Origin: JALZOC01 sp038320555
GTDB lineage: Bacteria > Acidobacteriota > Vicinamibacteria > Vicinamibacterales > 2-12-FULL-66-21
NCBI GenBank assembly: GCA_038320555.1
Contig: JBBQEJ010000003.1
Location: 1-64,000 of the forward strand
Reading direction: 5' to 3'
Length of the DNA stretch: 64,000 bases
Part shown: positions 15,883 to 23,876 of the stretch, piece after piece
Layout of the letters: every line of letters begins with the position of its first letter
Numbering within the stretch: the stretch's first letter is position 1
Position numbers and translations under genes: made by a program
Notes under the pieces: model-generated
Databases searched by the model: none
What the model saw: the letters and a program-made list of their open reading frames with translations, nothing else
What the model was told of the DNA's origin: nothing

Positions 15883-18483
15883 ATGCCTGCCGGCTTCGAG
15901 CTCAATCATCCCGTTCCCGAGAAACCAGCCCTCGAAGGGCTCGAACAGAAATGGATGGCGCGCTGGGAGGCGGACGGCGTTTACCGGTTCGATCGGAGCC
16001 GCCCGCGCGCCGAAGTCTTCTCGATTGACACGCCACCCCCCACCGTAAGCGGCTCGCTGCACGTGGGACATGTCTTCTCCTTCACCCACACCGACGTCGT
16101 CGCGCGGTTCCAGCGGATGCGGGGGAAGGCCGTGTTCTATCCGATGGGATGGGACGATAACGGGCTGCCGACCGAGCGCCGCGTTCAGAACTACTTCGGA
16201 GTCCGGTGCGATCCGACGCTGCCGTACGACCCGTTGTTTGCCGTTCCTGAGAAGCCGGGGAAGCACCCGATCCCTGTGTCGCGACCGAACTTCATCGAGC
16301 TGTGCGCAAGGCTCACCGCTGAGGACGAGAAAGTCTTCGAGGGCCTGTGGAGATGTCTCGGGCTGTCGGTTGACTGGGCGATGACGTACGCGACGATCGA
16401 TCGGCGCGCCCAGCGCGTGTCGCAGCTGTCGTTCCTTCGACTGCTGCGCCGCAATCTCGCCTATCAGCTCGAGGCGCCGACCCTGTGGGATATTGACTTC
16501 CGCACGGCGGTTGCGCAGGCGGAGCTCGAAGACCGCGAGCAGCCGGGCGCCTACCATCGCATCCGGTTCAAATCCGCCGGCCGCGACGGCTTCGTCGAAA
16601 TCGATACGACGCGGCCCGAGTTGATTCCGGCATGCGTGGCGCTCGTGGCGCATCCCGACGACGAACGCTACAAGCCGCTTTTCGGGACCGACGTGCTGAC
16701 ACCGCTCTTTGGCGTTCGCGTGCCGGTGAGGGCGCACGCGCTGGCGGATCCGGAGAAGGGCACCGGCGTCGCGATGATCTGCACCTTTGGCGACCTGACC
16801 GATGTGATCTGGTGGCGGGAGCTCGGACTACCGGTCCGCGCCGTGATCCAGACGAACGGAGCCCTCAAGCCGGTCACGTGGGGCGAGCGGGGGTGGGAAT
16901 CTACCGACGCGGCGCGCGCGCAGGAACATTACGACCACCTTGCCGGGTTGTCCGCCGTCAAGGCCCGCGCCCGTATCGTCGACGAGTTGAAAGGGTCGGC
17001 TGATCTGATCGGTGAGCCGCGGCCGATCACGCATGCGGTAAAGTTCTACGAAAAGGGAGATCGTCCGCTCGAGATCGTGACGAGCCGCCAGTGGTTCGTG
17101 AAGACGATGCAGTTTCGCGAGGAGCTGCTGGCGCGCGGACGCGAGCTTCAGTGGCATCCGCAATACATGCGGGCGCGTTACGAGAACTGGATCAACGGCC
17201 TCGCGGGGGATTGGTGCGTCAGCCGGCAGCGGTTCTTCGGGGTGCCGTTTCCGTTGTGGTACAAAGTGCGCGGCGACGGCTCGATTGACTTCGATGCGCG
17301 GCTCGTGCCGGCCGACGATCGGCTGCCCATTGATCCGTCCACGGACGTGCCGGAGGGCTATGTCGCGGGTCAGCGGAATCAGCCCGGAGGATTCGCGGGG
17401 GATCCGGACATCATGGACACGTGGGCGACCTCGTCGCTGACACCTCAGATCGCCTCGAGATGGGAAGAGGATCCCGATCTGTTCGCGCGTGTGTTCCCGA
17501 TGGACGTGCGTCCCCAGGCCCACGACATCATTCGCACATGGCTGTTCGACACGGTGCTGCGCTCGCATTTCGAGTTCAACTCGCTGCCCTGGAAGCATGC
17601 GGCGATTTCCGGCTGGGTGCTCGATCCCGATCGGAAGAAGATGTCGAAATCGAAGGGCAATGTGGTGACCCCGATGGGCCTGCTCGAGGAGCACGGCTCG
17701 GACGGCGTCAGGTACTGGGCGGCGAGCGGCCGGCCCGGGACCGACACGGCCTTCGACACGGGGCAGATGAAGGTCGGACGCCGGCTCGCGATCAAGTTGC
17801 TCAACGCGTCGCGGTTCGTCCTGGCGAAACCCGAGCCGCACGGGCCGGTGACGGCTGCGGTGGATCGCGGCCTGCTCACGACGCTCGCGCGAATCGTGGA
17901 CGAGTCGACCGTCGACTTCGAGGAGTTCAACTACACTCGCGTCCTGGAACGTGCGGAAACGTTCTTCTGGTCGTTCTGCGACGACTATCTGGAGCTCGTC
18001 AAAGGACGCCGGTATGGCGATCAGGGAACGGCGCTCGCCGCGTCCGCGAACGGTGCCCTCCTGACGGCGCTCTCGACGATGCTTCGCTTGTTTGCACCGT
18101 TTCTTCCGTTCGTGACCGAAGAGGTCTGGTCGTGGTGGCGCGAGGGATCGATCCACCGATCGGCATGGCCCACGAGGGATGAAGTGCTGGAGCCATCCGG
18201 AGGGGCAGAGGACAACAACGGTGTGGACTCGCTGCAGTTTGCCGCGACCGTTCTCGGCGCGATCCGCAAGAAGAAGTCGGAAGAGCAGCGTCCGCTCAAG
18301 ACGTTTGTCACCAAGGCGGTCATCCACGCGCCGGCCGCGCAGTTGGCCTTGCTGCCGGAGGTGGAGAGCGACCTGCGCGCATCCGGGCTGATCCGGCAGC
18401 TCGAGACGGCCGCGGCCGACACCCTGCACGTCGAGGTGGAACTGGCGCCGCCTGAGCTGTCCAGAGAGGAGCGCCCGTCATGA
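15883..18483 (+). CDS. valS: Valine--tRNA ligase
   Basis: A class Ia synthetase of 866 residues that charges tRNA-Val and clears mischarged threonine with its CP1 editing domain. The HIGH motif appears as SGSLHVGH (about 57-64) and the KMSKS motif as KKMSKSKGN (585-593). IDTPPPTVSG and the MDTWATSSLTP segment are typical of ValS. Compared with E. coli ValS (951 residues) it has a shorter C-terminal arm. Start at the ATG at 15883; a TACCAT box lies 8 bases upstream and no Shine-Dalgarno is seen. Its TGA overlaps the ATG of nadC (ATGA). Confidence 0.96.
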   Translation: MPAGFELNHPVPEKPALEGLEQKWMARWEADGVYRFDRSRPRAEVFSIDTPPPTVSGSLHVGHVFSFTHTDVVARFQRMRGKAVFYPMGWDDNGLPTERRVQNYFGVRCDPTLPYDPLFAVPEKPGKHPIPVSRPNFIELCARLTAEDEKVFEGLWRCLGLSVDWAMTYATIDRRAQRVSQLSFLRLLRRNLAYQLEAPTLWDIDFRTAVAQAELEDREQPGAYHRIRFKSAGRDGFVEIDTTRPELIPACVALVAHPDDERYKPLFGTDVLTPLFGVRVPVRAHALADPEKGTGVAMICTFGDLTDVIWWRELGLPVRAVIQTNGALKPVTWGERGWESTDAARAQEHYDHLAGLSAVKARARIVDELKGSADLIGEPRPITHAVKFYEKGDRPLEIVTSRQWFVKTMQFREELLARGRELQWHPQYMRARYENWINGLAGDWCVSRQRFFGVPFPLWYKVRGDGSIDFDARLVPADDRLPIDPSTDVPEGYVAGQRNQPGGFAGDPDIMDTWATSSLTPQIASRWEEDPDLFARVFPMDVRPQAHDIIRTWLFDTVLRSHFEFNSLPWKHAAISGWVLDPDRKKMSKSKGNVVTPMGLLEEHGSDGVRYWAASGRPGTDTAFDTGQMKVGRRLAIKLLNASRFVLAKPEPHGPVTAAVDRGLLTTLARIVDESTVDFEEFNYTRVLERAETFFWSFCDDYLELVKGRRYGDQGTALAASANGALLTALSTMLRLFAPFLPFVTEEVWSWWREGSIHRSAWPTRDEVLEPSGGAEDNNGVDSLQFAATVLGAIRKKKSEEQRPLKTFVTKAVIHAPAAQLALLPEVESDLRASGLIRQLETAAADTLHVEVELAPPELSREERPS

Positions 18484-19373
18484 GGTCGGTTCCATTCGCG
18501 CCCCTCGATCCCGCGCTGTACCGGGAGACCGTCCGGCGCGCGCTTGCCGAAGATCTTGGCTGGGGCGACGTGACGACTGAGGCGACGGTTGACGCGTTTC
18601 TTCACGCGCGGGGAATCATTCTTGCCAAGTCCGATTGTGTGATCGCCGGACTTGACGTGGCGGCGGAGACGTTCCGGCAGCTCGATCCCGGGGCGATCTT
18701 CACCTCAAAAGTCGTGGACGGCGATCGATGCACGCCCGGCGCCGTGGTGGCAGAGGTTCGCGGCTCCGCGGCCGCGATGCTGACGGCGGAGCGCACCGCG
18801 CTCAATTTCCTGCAGAGGCTCTCCGGTATTGCGTCGATGACCCGGCGCTACGTCGACGCGGCCGGCGGGACGATTACGGTCCTGGACACGCGGAAGACGA
18901 CACCCACGCTGCGCGTACTTGAAAAATACGCGGTGCGCGCCGGCGGCGGGACGAACCATCGCGCCGGCCTGGACGATGGGATCCTGATCAAGGACAACCA
19001 CATTCGCCTCGGCGGCGGGGTCGCGGAGGTGGTGCGCAAGATGAAGGCCGCGCGCCAGGAAATGCCAATCGAGATCGAGGCGCAGAGCCTCCAACAGGTT
19101 GACGAGGCGGTGGCCGCGGGGGCCGACCTCATCCTGGTGGATAATCTTCCGATCGAGGACGTTCGCGAGGCCGTGCGCCGCATCGCCGGCCGGGCGAAGG
19201 TCGAGGTGTCGGGCGGGGTCACACTCGATCGCATTCCGGAGCTGTCGCGCACCGGCGCCCACTACGTCTCCATCGGCGCGCTGACACACTCCGCCCCAGC
19301 CGTGGACCTCAGCTTCGAGCTCGAACGGGACGACCGGGTTGCGCCGGGTTCGCCCGCCGAAGCTACGGCGTAG
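18480..19373 (+). CDS. nadC: Nicotinate-nucleotide pyrophosphorylase (carboxylating)
   Basis: A 297-residue quinolinate phosphoribosyltransferase that turns quinolinate and PRPP into nicotinate mononucleotide, the committing step of de novo NAD synthesis. Signature segments: ERTALNFLQRLSGIA, LDTRKTTPTLR, YAVRAGGGTNHRAGL, DGILIKDNHI, ADLILVDNL, VEVSGGVTLD and VSIGALTHS, covering the barrel and the phosphoribosyl pocket. Length is normal. It overlaps valS by four bases and is followed within 6 bases by birA and then coaX, forming a cofactor operon. Confidence 0.96.
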   Translation: MRSVPFAPLDPALYRETVRRALAEDLGWGDVTTEATVDAFLHARGIILAKSDCVIAGLDVAAETFRQLDPGAIFTSKVVDGDRCTPGAVVAEVRGSAAAMLTAERTALNFLQRLSGIASMTRRYVDAAGGTITVLDTRKTTPTLRVLEKYAVRAGGGTNHRAGLDDGILIKDNHIRLGGGVAEVVRKMKAARQEMPIEIEAQSLQQVDEAVAAGADLILVDNLPIEDVREAVRRIAGRAKVEVSGGVTLDRIPELSRTGAHYVSIGALTHSAPAVDLSFELERDDRVAPGSPAEATA

Positions 19374-19378
19374 GCGGC

Positions 19379-20188
19379 ATGTCTGAGCCGATTCCGGAAG
19401 AGCTGACCCGTGCCCTCGCGGCCAGCTCGGCGCGACGCGGATGTTTTGGTGATCCCCTCTACTTTTTTTCCGAAACTGGTTCGACCAACGATGTTGCCGA
19501 ATTGCTGGCGGAGCACGGCGCACCCGAAGGGGCGACCGTCGTGGCGTTGGCGCAGACAGCTGGCCGTGGCCGGTTCGGGCGCACGTGGTTCTCTCCCGCG
19601 GGGGCGGGGCTGTACGTTTCCGTCGTATGCCGGAACCAGGCCGCGGCGCCGCTCCTGACGCTTGCCGCCGGCGTGGCGGTCGCCGGCGGGATCCGCGCAG
19701 CCACCGGCCTGCCGGTGCACATCAAGTGGCCGAACGACATCGTCGTCGCCGATCGCACCGTCCCGGCGCGGCGTCGCAAGCTCGCGGGCCTTCTTGCGGA
19801 AGCATCGAGCGGAGGGGACGGTCTGCAGTACGTCATACTCGGCTTCGGCATCAATCTGCGGCCCGCCGCCTATCCGCCGGACCTGGCGGATCGGGCGACG
19901 TCCATCGAGACCGAGCTCGGACGGCCCGTGGACGGCGCGTTAGTGCTGGCCGAAACGCTCGCGATTTTCGCTGGTTCGTTCGAGCGGCTTGCGGCGGGTG
20001 AGACTCGGCACGTCCTCACACGCTGGCGCGAACTCGCGCCATCGGCGCGCGGCGTGCCGGTCGAATGGGACACGCCCCGCGGCGCTGTGTCGGGGGTGTC
20101 GGAAGGTATCGCGGACGATGGCGCGCTGCTCGTTCGCGTCGGCGATCGCGTGGAGCGGATCATTTCCGGCGAAGTGCGGTGGATGTGA
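19379..20188 (+). CDS. birA: Biotin--[acetyl-CoA-carboxylase] ligase (no DNA-binding domain)
   Basis: A 269-residue biotin protein ligase that activates biotin as biotinyl-AMP and attaches it to carboxyl carrier protein. The catalytic core shows TGSTNDVA, QTAGRGRFGRTW (the nucleotide-binding GRGRxGR loop, about 60-67), KWPNDI and GFGINLR, followed by a small C-terminal domain. The N-terminal winged-helix repressor domain of E. coli BirA is absent, so it is a ligase only and does not repress biotin synthesis itself. Directly downstream of nadC and 22 bases before coaX. Confidence 0.94.
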   Translation: MSEPIPEELTRALAASSARRGCFGDPLYFFSETGSTNDVAELLAEHGAPEGATVVALAQTAGRGRFGRTWFSPAGAGLYVSVVCRNQAAAPLLTLAAGVAVAGGIRAATGLPVHIKWPNDIVVADRTVPARRRKLAGLLAEASSGGDGLQYVILGFGINLRPAAYPPDLADRATSIETELGRPVDGALVLAETLAIFAGSFERLAAGETRHVLTRWRELAPSARGVPVEWDTPRGAVSGVSEGIADDGALLVRVGDRVERIISGEVRWM

Positions 20189-20210
20189 CCAGCGAGAACG
20201 CGGTAGAACC

Positions 20211-20993
20211 ATGCTTCTAGCGATCGACGTCGGCAACACCAACATCGTCCTCGGCGTCTTCGACGGCGCGCGTCTCGCCGAGAGCTGGCGCCTGGCGACC
20301 CTGCGTGAGCGGACGTCGGACGAGCTCGGCATTCTCGTGACGCATCTGTTTGCGCGCAGCGGCATTGCCATCGATCGCGTCAACGGCATCATTCTGTCGT
20401 CGGTCGTGCCGCCTCTGACGCGCACGATGGAGGAGATGGCGGCACGGTACTTCGGCCGGCAACCGCTGACGGTTGAACCGGGAACGAACACCGGGATGCC
20501 GGTCCTGTATTCACCCGTGTCCGACGTCGGTGCCGATCGGGTCGTCAACGCGGTCGCAGCATACGAGGCGTACGGCCGCGCCACACGAACGCCGGTCATT
20601 GTGGTGGATTTTGGAACCGCCACGACGTTCGACGCGATTTCCGCCGCCGGCGAGTACATCGGTGGCGTGATCTGCCCGGGCATCGGCATTTCGGCGGACG
20701 CGCTGTTTCAACGTGCGGCGCGATTGCCGCGCGTCGACGTGCGCAAGCCGCCTGCCGTCATAGGTCGCACGACCGTGACCTCGATGCAGGCCGGGCTCTT
20801 CTTCGGGTATGTCTCGATGGTTGACGGGATTGTTGCGCGCATGCGCGCCGAGCTCGAGAACGGAGACCGTGGGGCGTGCATCGCGACCGGCGGCATGGCG
20901 GACAGCATTGCCTCGGAGACCACTGCCATCGAACACGTGGTCCCCGATCTGACGCTCGAGGGGCTGCGGCTGATCTGGGAGAGAAATCAATAA
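20211..20993 (+). CDS. coaX: Type III pantothenate kinase
   Basis: A 260-residue CoaX, the first enzyme of coenzyme A synthesis (pantothenate plus ATP to 4'-phosphopantothenate). Motifs of the acetate-kinase-like fold: DVGNTNIVLGVF at the start (phosphate loop), GADRVVNAVAA, VVDFGTATTFDAI and GGVICPGIGIS. Type III enzymes are not inhibited by CoA and need a monovalent cation. birA-coaX adjacency is common in bacteria. The ATG at 20211 starts the conserved DVGNTN segment. Confidence 0.96.
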   Translation: MLLAIDVGNTNIVLGVFDGARLAESWRLATLRERTSDELGILVTHLFARSGIAIDRVNGIILSSVVPPLTRTMEEMAARYFGRQPLTVEPGTNTGMPVLYSPVSDVGADRVVNAVAAYEAYGRATRTPVIVVDFGTATTFDAISAAGEYIGGVICPGIGISADALFQRAARLPRVDVRKPPAVIGRTTVTSMQAGLFFGYVSMVDGIVARMRAELENGDRGACIATGGMADSIASETTAIEHVVPDLTLEGLRLIWERNQ

Positions 20994-21020
20994 AGCTTGT
21001 ACTCTCGCCTCATGCTTGTC

Positions 21021-21110
21021 CTTCCGCCTAAAGGCGGGAGCCACAAGATTCATAGAGTTCGGTGGCCTCCGTCTGTTTTGGTCTTTGTGGCTTCCGCCTT
21101 CAGGCGGAAG
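21021..21110. repeat. Two copies of the 20-nt CTTCCGCCT-NN-AGGCGGAAG palindrome
   Basis: Copies at 21021-21040 (one mismatch) and 21091-21110, in the gap before the unknown gene at 21124. Each is a 9-bp perfect or near-perfect palindrome with a 2-base centre. Further copies are at 38105-38124, 38149-38168, 50184-50203 and 51714-51733. Confidence 0.75.
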
Positions 21111-21123
21111 ATCAAATGAACCC

Positions 21124-21828
21124 ATGGATCCCGCCGAGTACTCCCGCGAAATTGAGTCGTACCTCTGCCGCAAAAACGAGGGGCACTTGATCCGCATCGT
21201 CGGGCCGGCGTTCGAACAGGTGTGCGGATGGGCGACGCTTGGCGTGCCCTTGAAGATTGCCTTCCGGGGGATCGATCAGTATTGCGAGCGGTACTACGCA
21301 AAGGGACCGCGACGGCGTCCCGTGCGGATCGAGTTCTGCGAGGCTGACATTCTCGATCTCTTCGACAGCTGGCGCCGCGCGATCGGCGTCGGCGCGGCGG
21401 GAACCGCGGCGACAGCCGCCGAACCTCCGGCGCGCAAGGCCCCGCTTGCCGCGCATATCGAACGTGCGGTTGCGCGGTTGACCGCATTGCGAGCCGGCGG
21501 CAAGAGGAGCCAGGAGTTCGCCGAACGAATCGACGCCGCCGTGCGTGAGCTCGATCACCTCGCGGCTGACGCGCGTGCCGCGCGCGGCGATCGGCGCGCG
21601 GCAATCGTCGATCGGCTGCAGGCGCTCGACGGCGAGCTGCTCGAGGCGGCAGCGAAGGAAACAGAGACCGAGGCCTCTGCCGTGGCGACGCTGAACCGTG
21701 AAGCAGAGGCGGAGCTTGCTCCGTTCATCTCACGGATGCCGCAGCAGGCGCTCGATCGCGCGCGCACCGCGGCCTTTCACAGGCTCCTGCGCGACGCGTT
21801 CGGCCTGCCTGTCCTGGCGTACGAGTGA
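21124..21828 (+). CDS. Conserved-looking hypothetical protein
   Basis: A 234-residue soluble protein without a signal peptide or membrane segment; I do not recognise the family. The first 80 residues are the most protein-like (YLCRKNEGHLIRIVGPAFEQV, GVPLKIAFRGIDQYCERY, RIEFCEADILDLFDSWR). An Ala-rich hinge follows, then a long helical, probably coiled-coil region rich in Arg, Glu and Ala. It ends near the CoaX/RlmD group and its TGA is 2 bases before the RNA methyltransferase ATG, so the two are probably co-transcribed. The start at 21124 follows a palindromic repeat whose GGAAGA may act as ribosome-binding site. Confidence 0.7.
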   Translation: MDPAEYSREIESYLCRKNEGHLIRIVGPAFEQVCGWATLGVPLKIAFRGIDQYCERYYAKGPRRRPVRIEFCEADILDLFDSWRRAIGVGAAGTAATAAEPPARKAPLAAHIERAVARLTALRAGGKRSQEFAERIDAAVRELDHLAADARAARGDRRAAIVDRLQALDGELLEAAAKETETEASAVATLNREAEAELAPFISRMPQQALDRARTAAFHRLLRDAFGLPVLAYE

Positions 21829-21829
21829 G

Positions 21830-23107
21830 ATGCTGACACCCGGCGACGAAATCGACGCGACGATCGAAAAACCAGCGGCCGGCGGGCGGATGATCGCGCG
21901 ACACGATGGGCAAATCCTCCTTGTCGCGGGAGCGATTCCTGGCGAGCGCGCGTCCGTCCGCATCGAACGCGTGGAAAAGCGACTGGCCTTTGCGTCCGCG
22001 GTCCGGATCCTGGCGCCTTCGTCCGACCGTCGGGATGCCGGGTTCGATCCGCTCTGCGGAGGATGTGTGTACGCCCACATCGCGTACCCGCGACAGGTGG
22101 CGCTCAAAGCGGACATCATCGCCGACGCCTTCACGAGAATTGGCCGCATGCCGATTGAGCGTGCCGTTCCGATTGCAGCCTCGCCCGAAGCGGGGTACCG
22201 CATGCGCGCCCGCCTGCATGTGCGCGGTGATGCAGCCGGCTTTTATCGCGAAAACACGCACGAGATCTGTGACGCACGCCAGACGCACCAGCTGACGGCC
22301 GAATCGATGGCCGCAATCGGAGCGGCGCTGGCAGTGGTCGGAGACGCGCGCGCCGGCATTGCGTCGCTGGAGCTCAGCGAGAACATGACGGCCAACCAGC
22401 GGGCGTTTCATCTCGACGTCATACCGGATGCGCGCGAGCTGGAACCTGCGCTTACCCGCGCCACCGCCGCGGCCGGACTGACTGGCTGTACGGCACGCGG
22501 CCGGTTCGGTCCCCTCGTGCGCGTGGGCGACCCGGCCGTCGCAGATCCGCTTGCCGCACTCACTCACGGACGCGCGGAATCCGGTGACCTTCGGCGTCAA
22601 CCGGCCTCGTTCTTCCAGGGCAATCGTTTTCTGCTGCCGGATCTCGTTGTCGCGGTGCTCGACGCGACACCTTTGGACGGACGCATTCTCGATTTGTATG
22701 CCGGAGTGGGCCTGTTCTCTGTGGGGCTCGCCGCGACCGGACGTGACGGCATCACGGCTGTCGAAGGCGATCGACAGAGCGCCGCGGATCTGAAGGCGAA
22801 CGCGGGATCCTACCCGTCCGCGATCCGCGTTCTCGTCGGGCGCGTCGAGGATCAACTGGTCCGCCGCCCCGAAACTGCCGACACCGTCATCGTCGATCCG
22901 CCGCGAAGCGGGATCTCTCGCGAGGCGATGGACATCATCGTCCGGCACGGTGCGCGCCGAGTCATCTATGTGTCGTGCGATCCGCCGACGATGGCGCGCG
23001 ACGGGCGTCGGTTGCTGGACGCGGGATACCGTCTCGAGTCGCTGAGGGGATTTGACTTCTTTCCCAACACGCCACATGTGGAGACGATAGGTGTGTTTGA
23101 CAGGTAG
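21830..23107 (+). CDS. 23S rRNA (uracil-5-)-methyltransferase, RlmD/TrmA-type
   Basis: A 425-residue RNA m5U methyltransferase. Order: N-terminal TRAM-like domain (GRMIARHDGQILLVAGAIPGE), a cysteine region with CGGC (about 76-79), a central RNA-binding part, and the SAM-dependent domain (FFQGNRFLLPDLV, ILDLYAGVGLFSVGLA, VEGDRQSA, VIVDPPRSGIS, VIYVSCDPPTMARD). The Cys in VSCDPP is the nucleophile that attacks uracil C6. In RlmD an iron-sulfur cluster uses C-x5-CGGC plus a later Cys; here the first Cys position is not Cys, so a cluster may be absent. Target (U1939 or U747-like) cannot be fixed from sequence. Confidence 0.88.
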   Translation: MLTPGDEIDATIEKPAAGGRMIARHDGQILLVAGAIPGERASVRIERVEKRLAFASAVRILAPSSDRRDAGFDPLCGGCVYAHIAYPRQVALKADIIADAFTRIGRMPIERAVPIAASPEAGYRMRARLHVRGDAAGFYRENTHEICDARQTHQLTAESMAAIGAALAVVGDARAGIASLELSENMTANQRAFHLDVIPDARELEPALTRATAAAGLTGCTARGRFGPLVRVGDPAVADPLAALTHGRAESGDLRRQPASFFQGNRFLLPDLVVAVLDATPLDGRILDLYAGVGLFSVGLAATGRDGITAVEGDRQSAADLKANAGSYPSAIRVLVGRVEDQLVRRPETADTVIVDPPRSGISREAMDIIVRHGARRVIYVSCDPPTMARDGRRLLDAGYRLESLRGFDFFPNTPHVETIGVFDR

Positions 23108-23160
23108 GTCAGAGGCCGCTGGCGTGCTGTGCCAGTTTCGGTTGAATCAGCAGAACCCTG

Positions 23161-23871
23161 CTACATCTTCGACGCCATCCGTTCGCGCGCTGCAGCCACG
23201 AAGGCGTCGAACAGCGGCCGGAACTCGCCTGTGCGCCAGAAGTTTTCCGGGTGCCACTGCACCCCCACACAGAATCGTGCCGCCGGCGCCTCGATGCCTT
23301 CAATCACGCCATCGGGCGCCGTGGCCGAGGCGACCAGGCTCCTGCCGAGTGCGCCGACCGACTGATGATGACGGCTGTTGACGTGGCATGCGGACGATGC
23401 CTCCACGGCGCCGCCCATCGCGGCATGCAGCCGCGTGTCGCTGACGATGTGAATGTCGTGCGCGACGCAGTCCTTCGGTAACTCGAGGCTGTGCGTCAGA
23501 TCCGTCTTCAGGGCTGAGGGAATGTCCTGGACGAGGGTCCCGCCGGTCGCCACGTTCAGAACCTGAGAGCCGCGGCAGATCGCCAGGACCGGGAGGTCCG
23601 CTTCCAACGCGCGCCGCGCGAGATCGATTTCGAATTCGTCGCGTCCCGGCTCCGCGTCGTGGACGCTCGGGTGCCGCTCCTGGCCGTAGAAGGCCGGATC
23701 GACGTCGCCGCCGCCCGTGAGCAGGACGCCGTCAATCGTATCAATCACAGCGCGCGGGCTCTCGCTCACCTCGAGCACGCGAGCACGCGCACCCGAGCGT
23801 TCCACCGACGCGAGGTAGTCGTCCAGGCGGCTGCAGCGGGTCACGCCGATGACTGGTTGCCGTTCGCTCAT
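23161..23871 (-). CDS. Gamma-glutamyl-gamma-aminobutyrate hydrolase family protein (class I amidotransferase fold)
   Basis: A 236-residue protein of the PuuD/peptidase C26 group. The nucleophile elbow is AICRGSQVLNV with Cys at about 99; GVLLTGGGDVDPAFYG is the oxyanion-side strand and VQWHPE supplies His and Glu of the triad. HSVEL-like and NSRHHQSV segments are also typical. Members hydrolyse gamma-glutamyl amide bonds, for example gamma-Glu-GABA in putrescine breakdown; no other putrescine genes are nearby, so the substrate is open. It is downstream of argS on the same strand, only 5 bases away. Confidence 0.9.
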   Translation of the reverse strand: MSERQPVIGVTRCSRLDDYLASVERSGARARVLEVSESPRAVIDTIDGVLLTGGGDVDPAFYGQERHPSVHDAEPGRDEFEIDLARRALEADLPVLAICRGSQVLNVATGGTLVQDIPSALKTDLTHSLELPKDCVAHDIHIVSDTRLHAAMGGAVEASSACHVNSRHHQSVGALGRSLVASATAPDGVIEGIEAPAARFCVGVQWHPENFWRTGEFRPLFDAFVAAARERMASKM

Positions 23872-23876
23872 ACGCC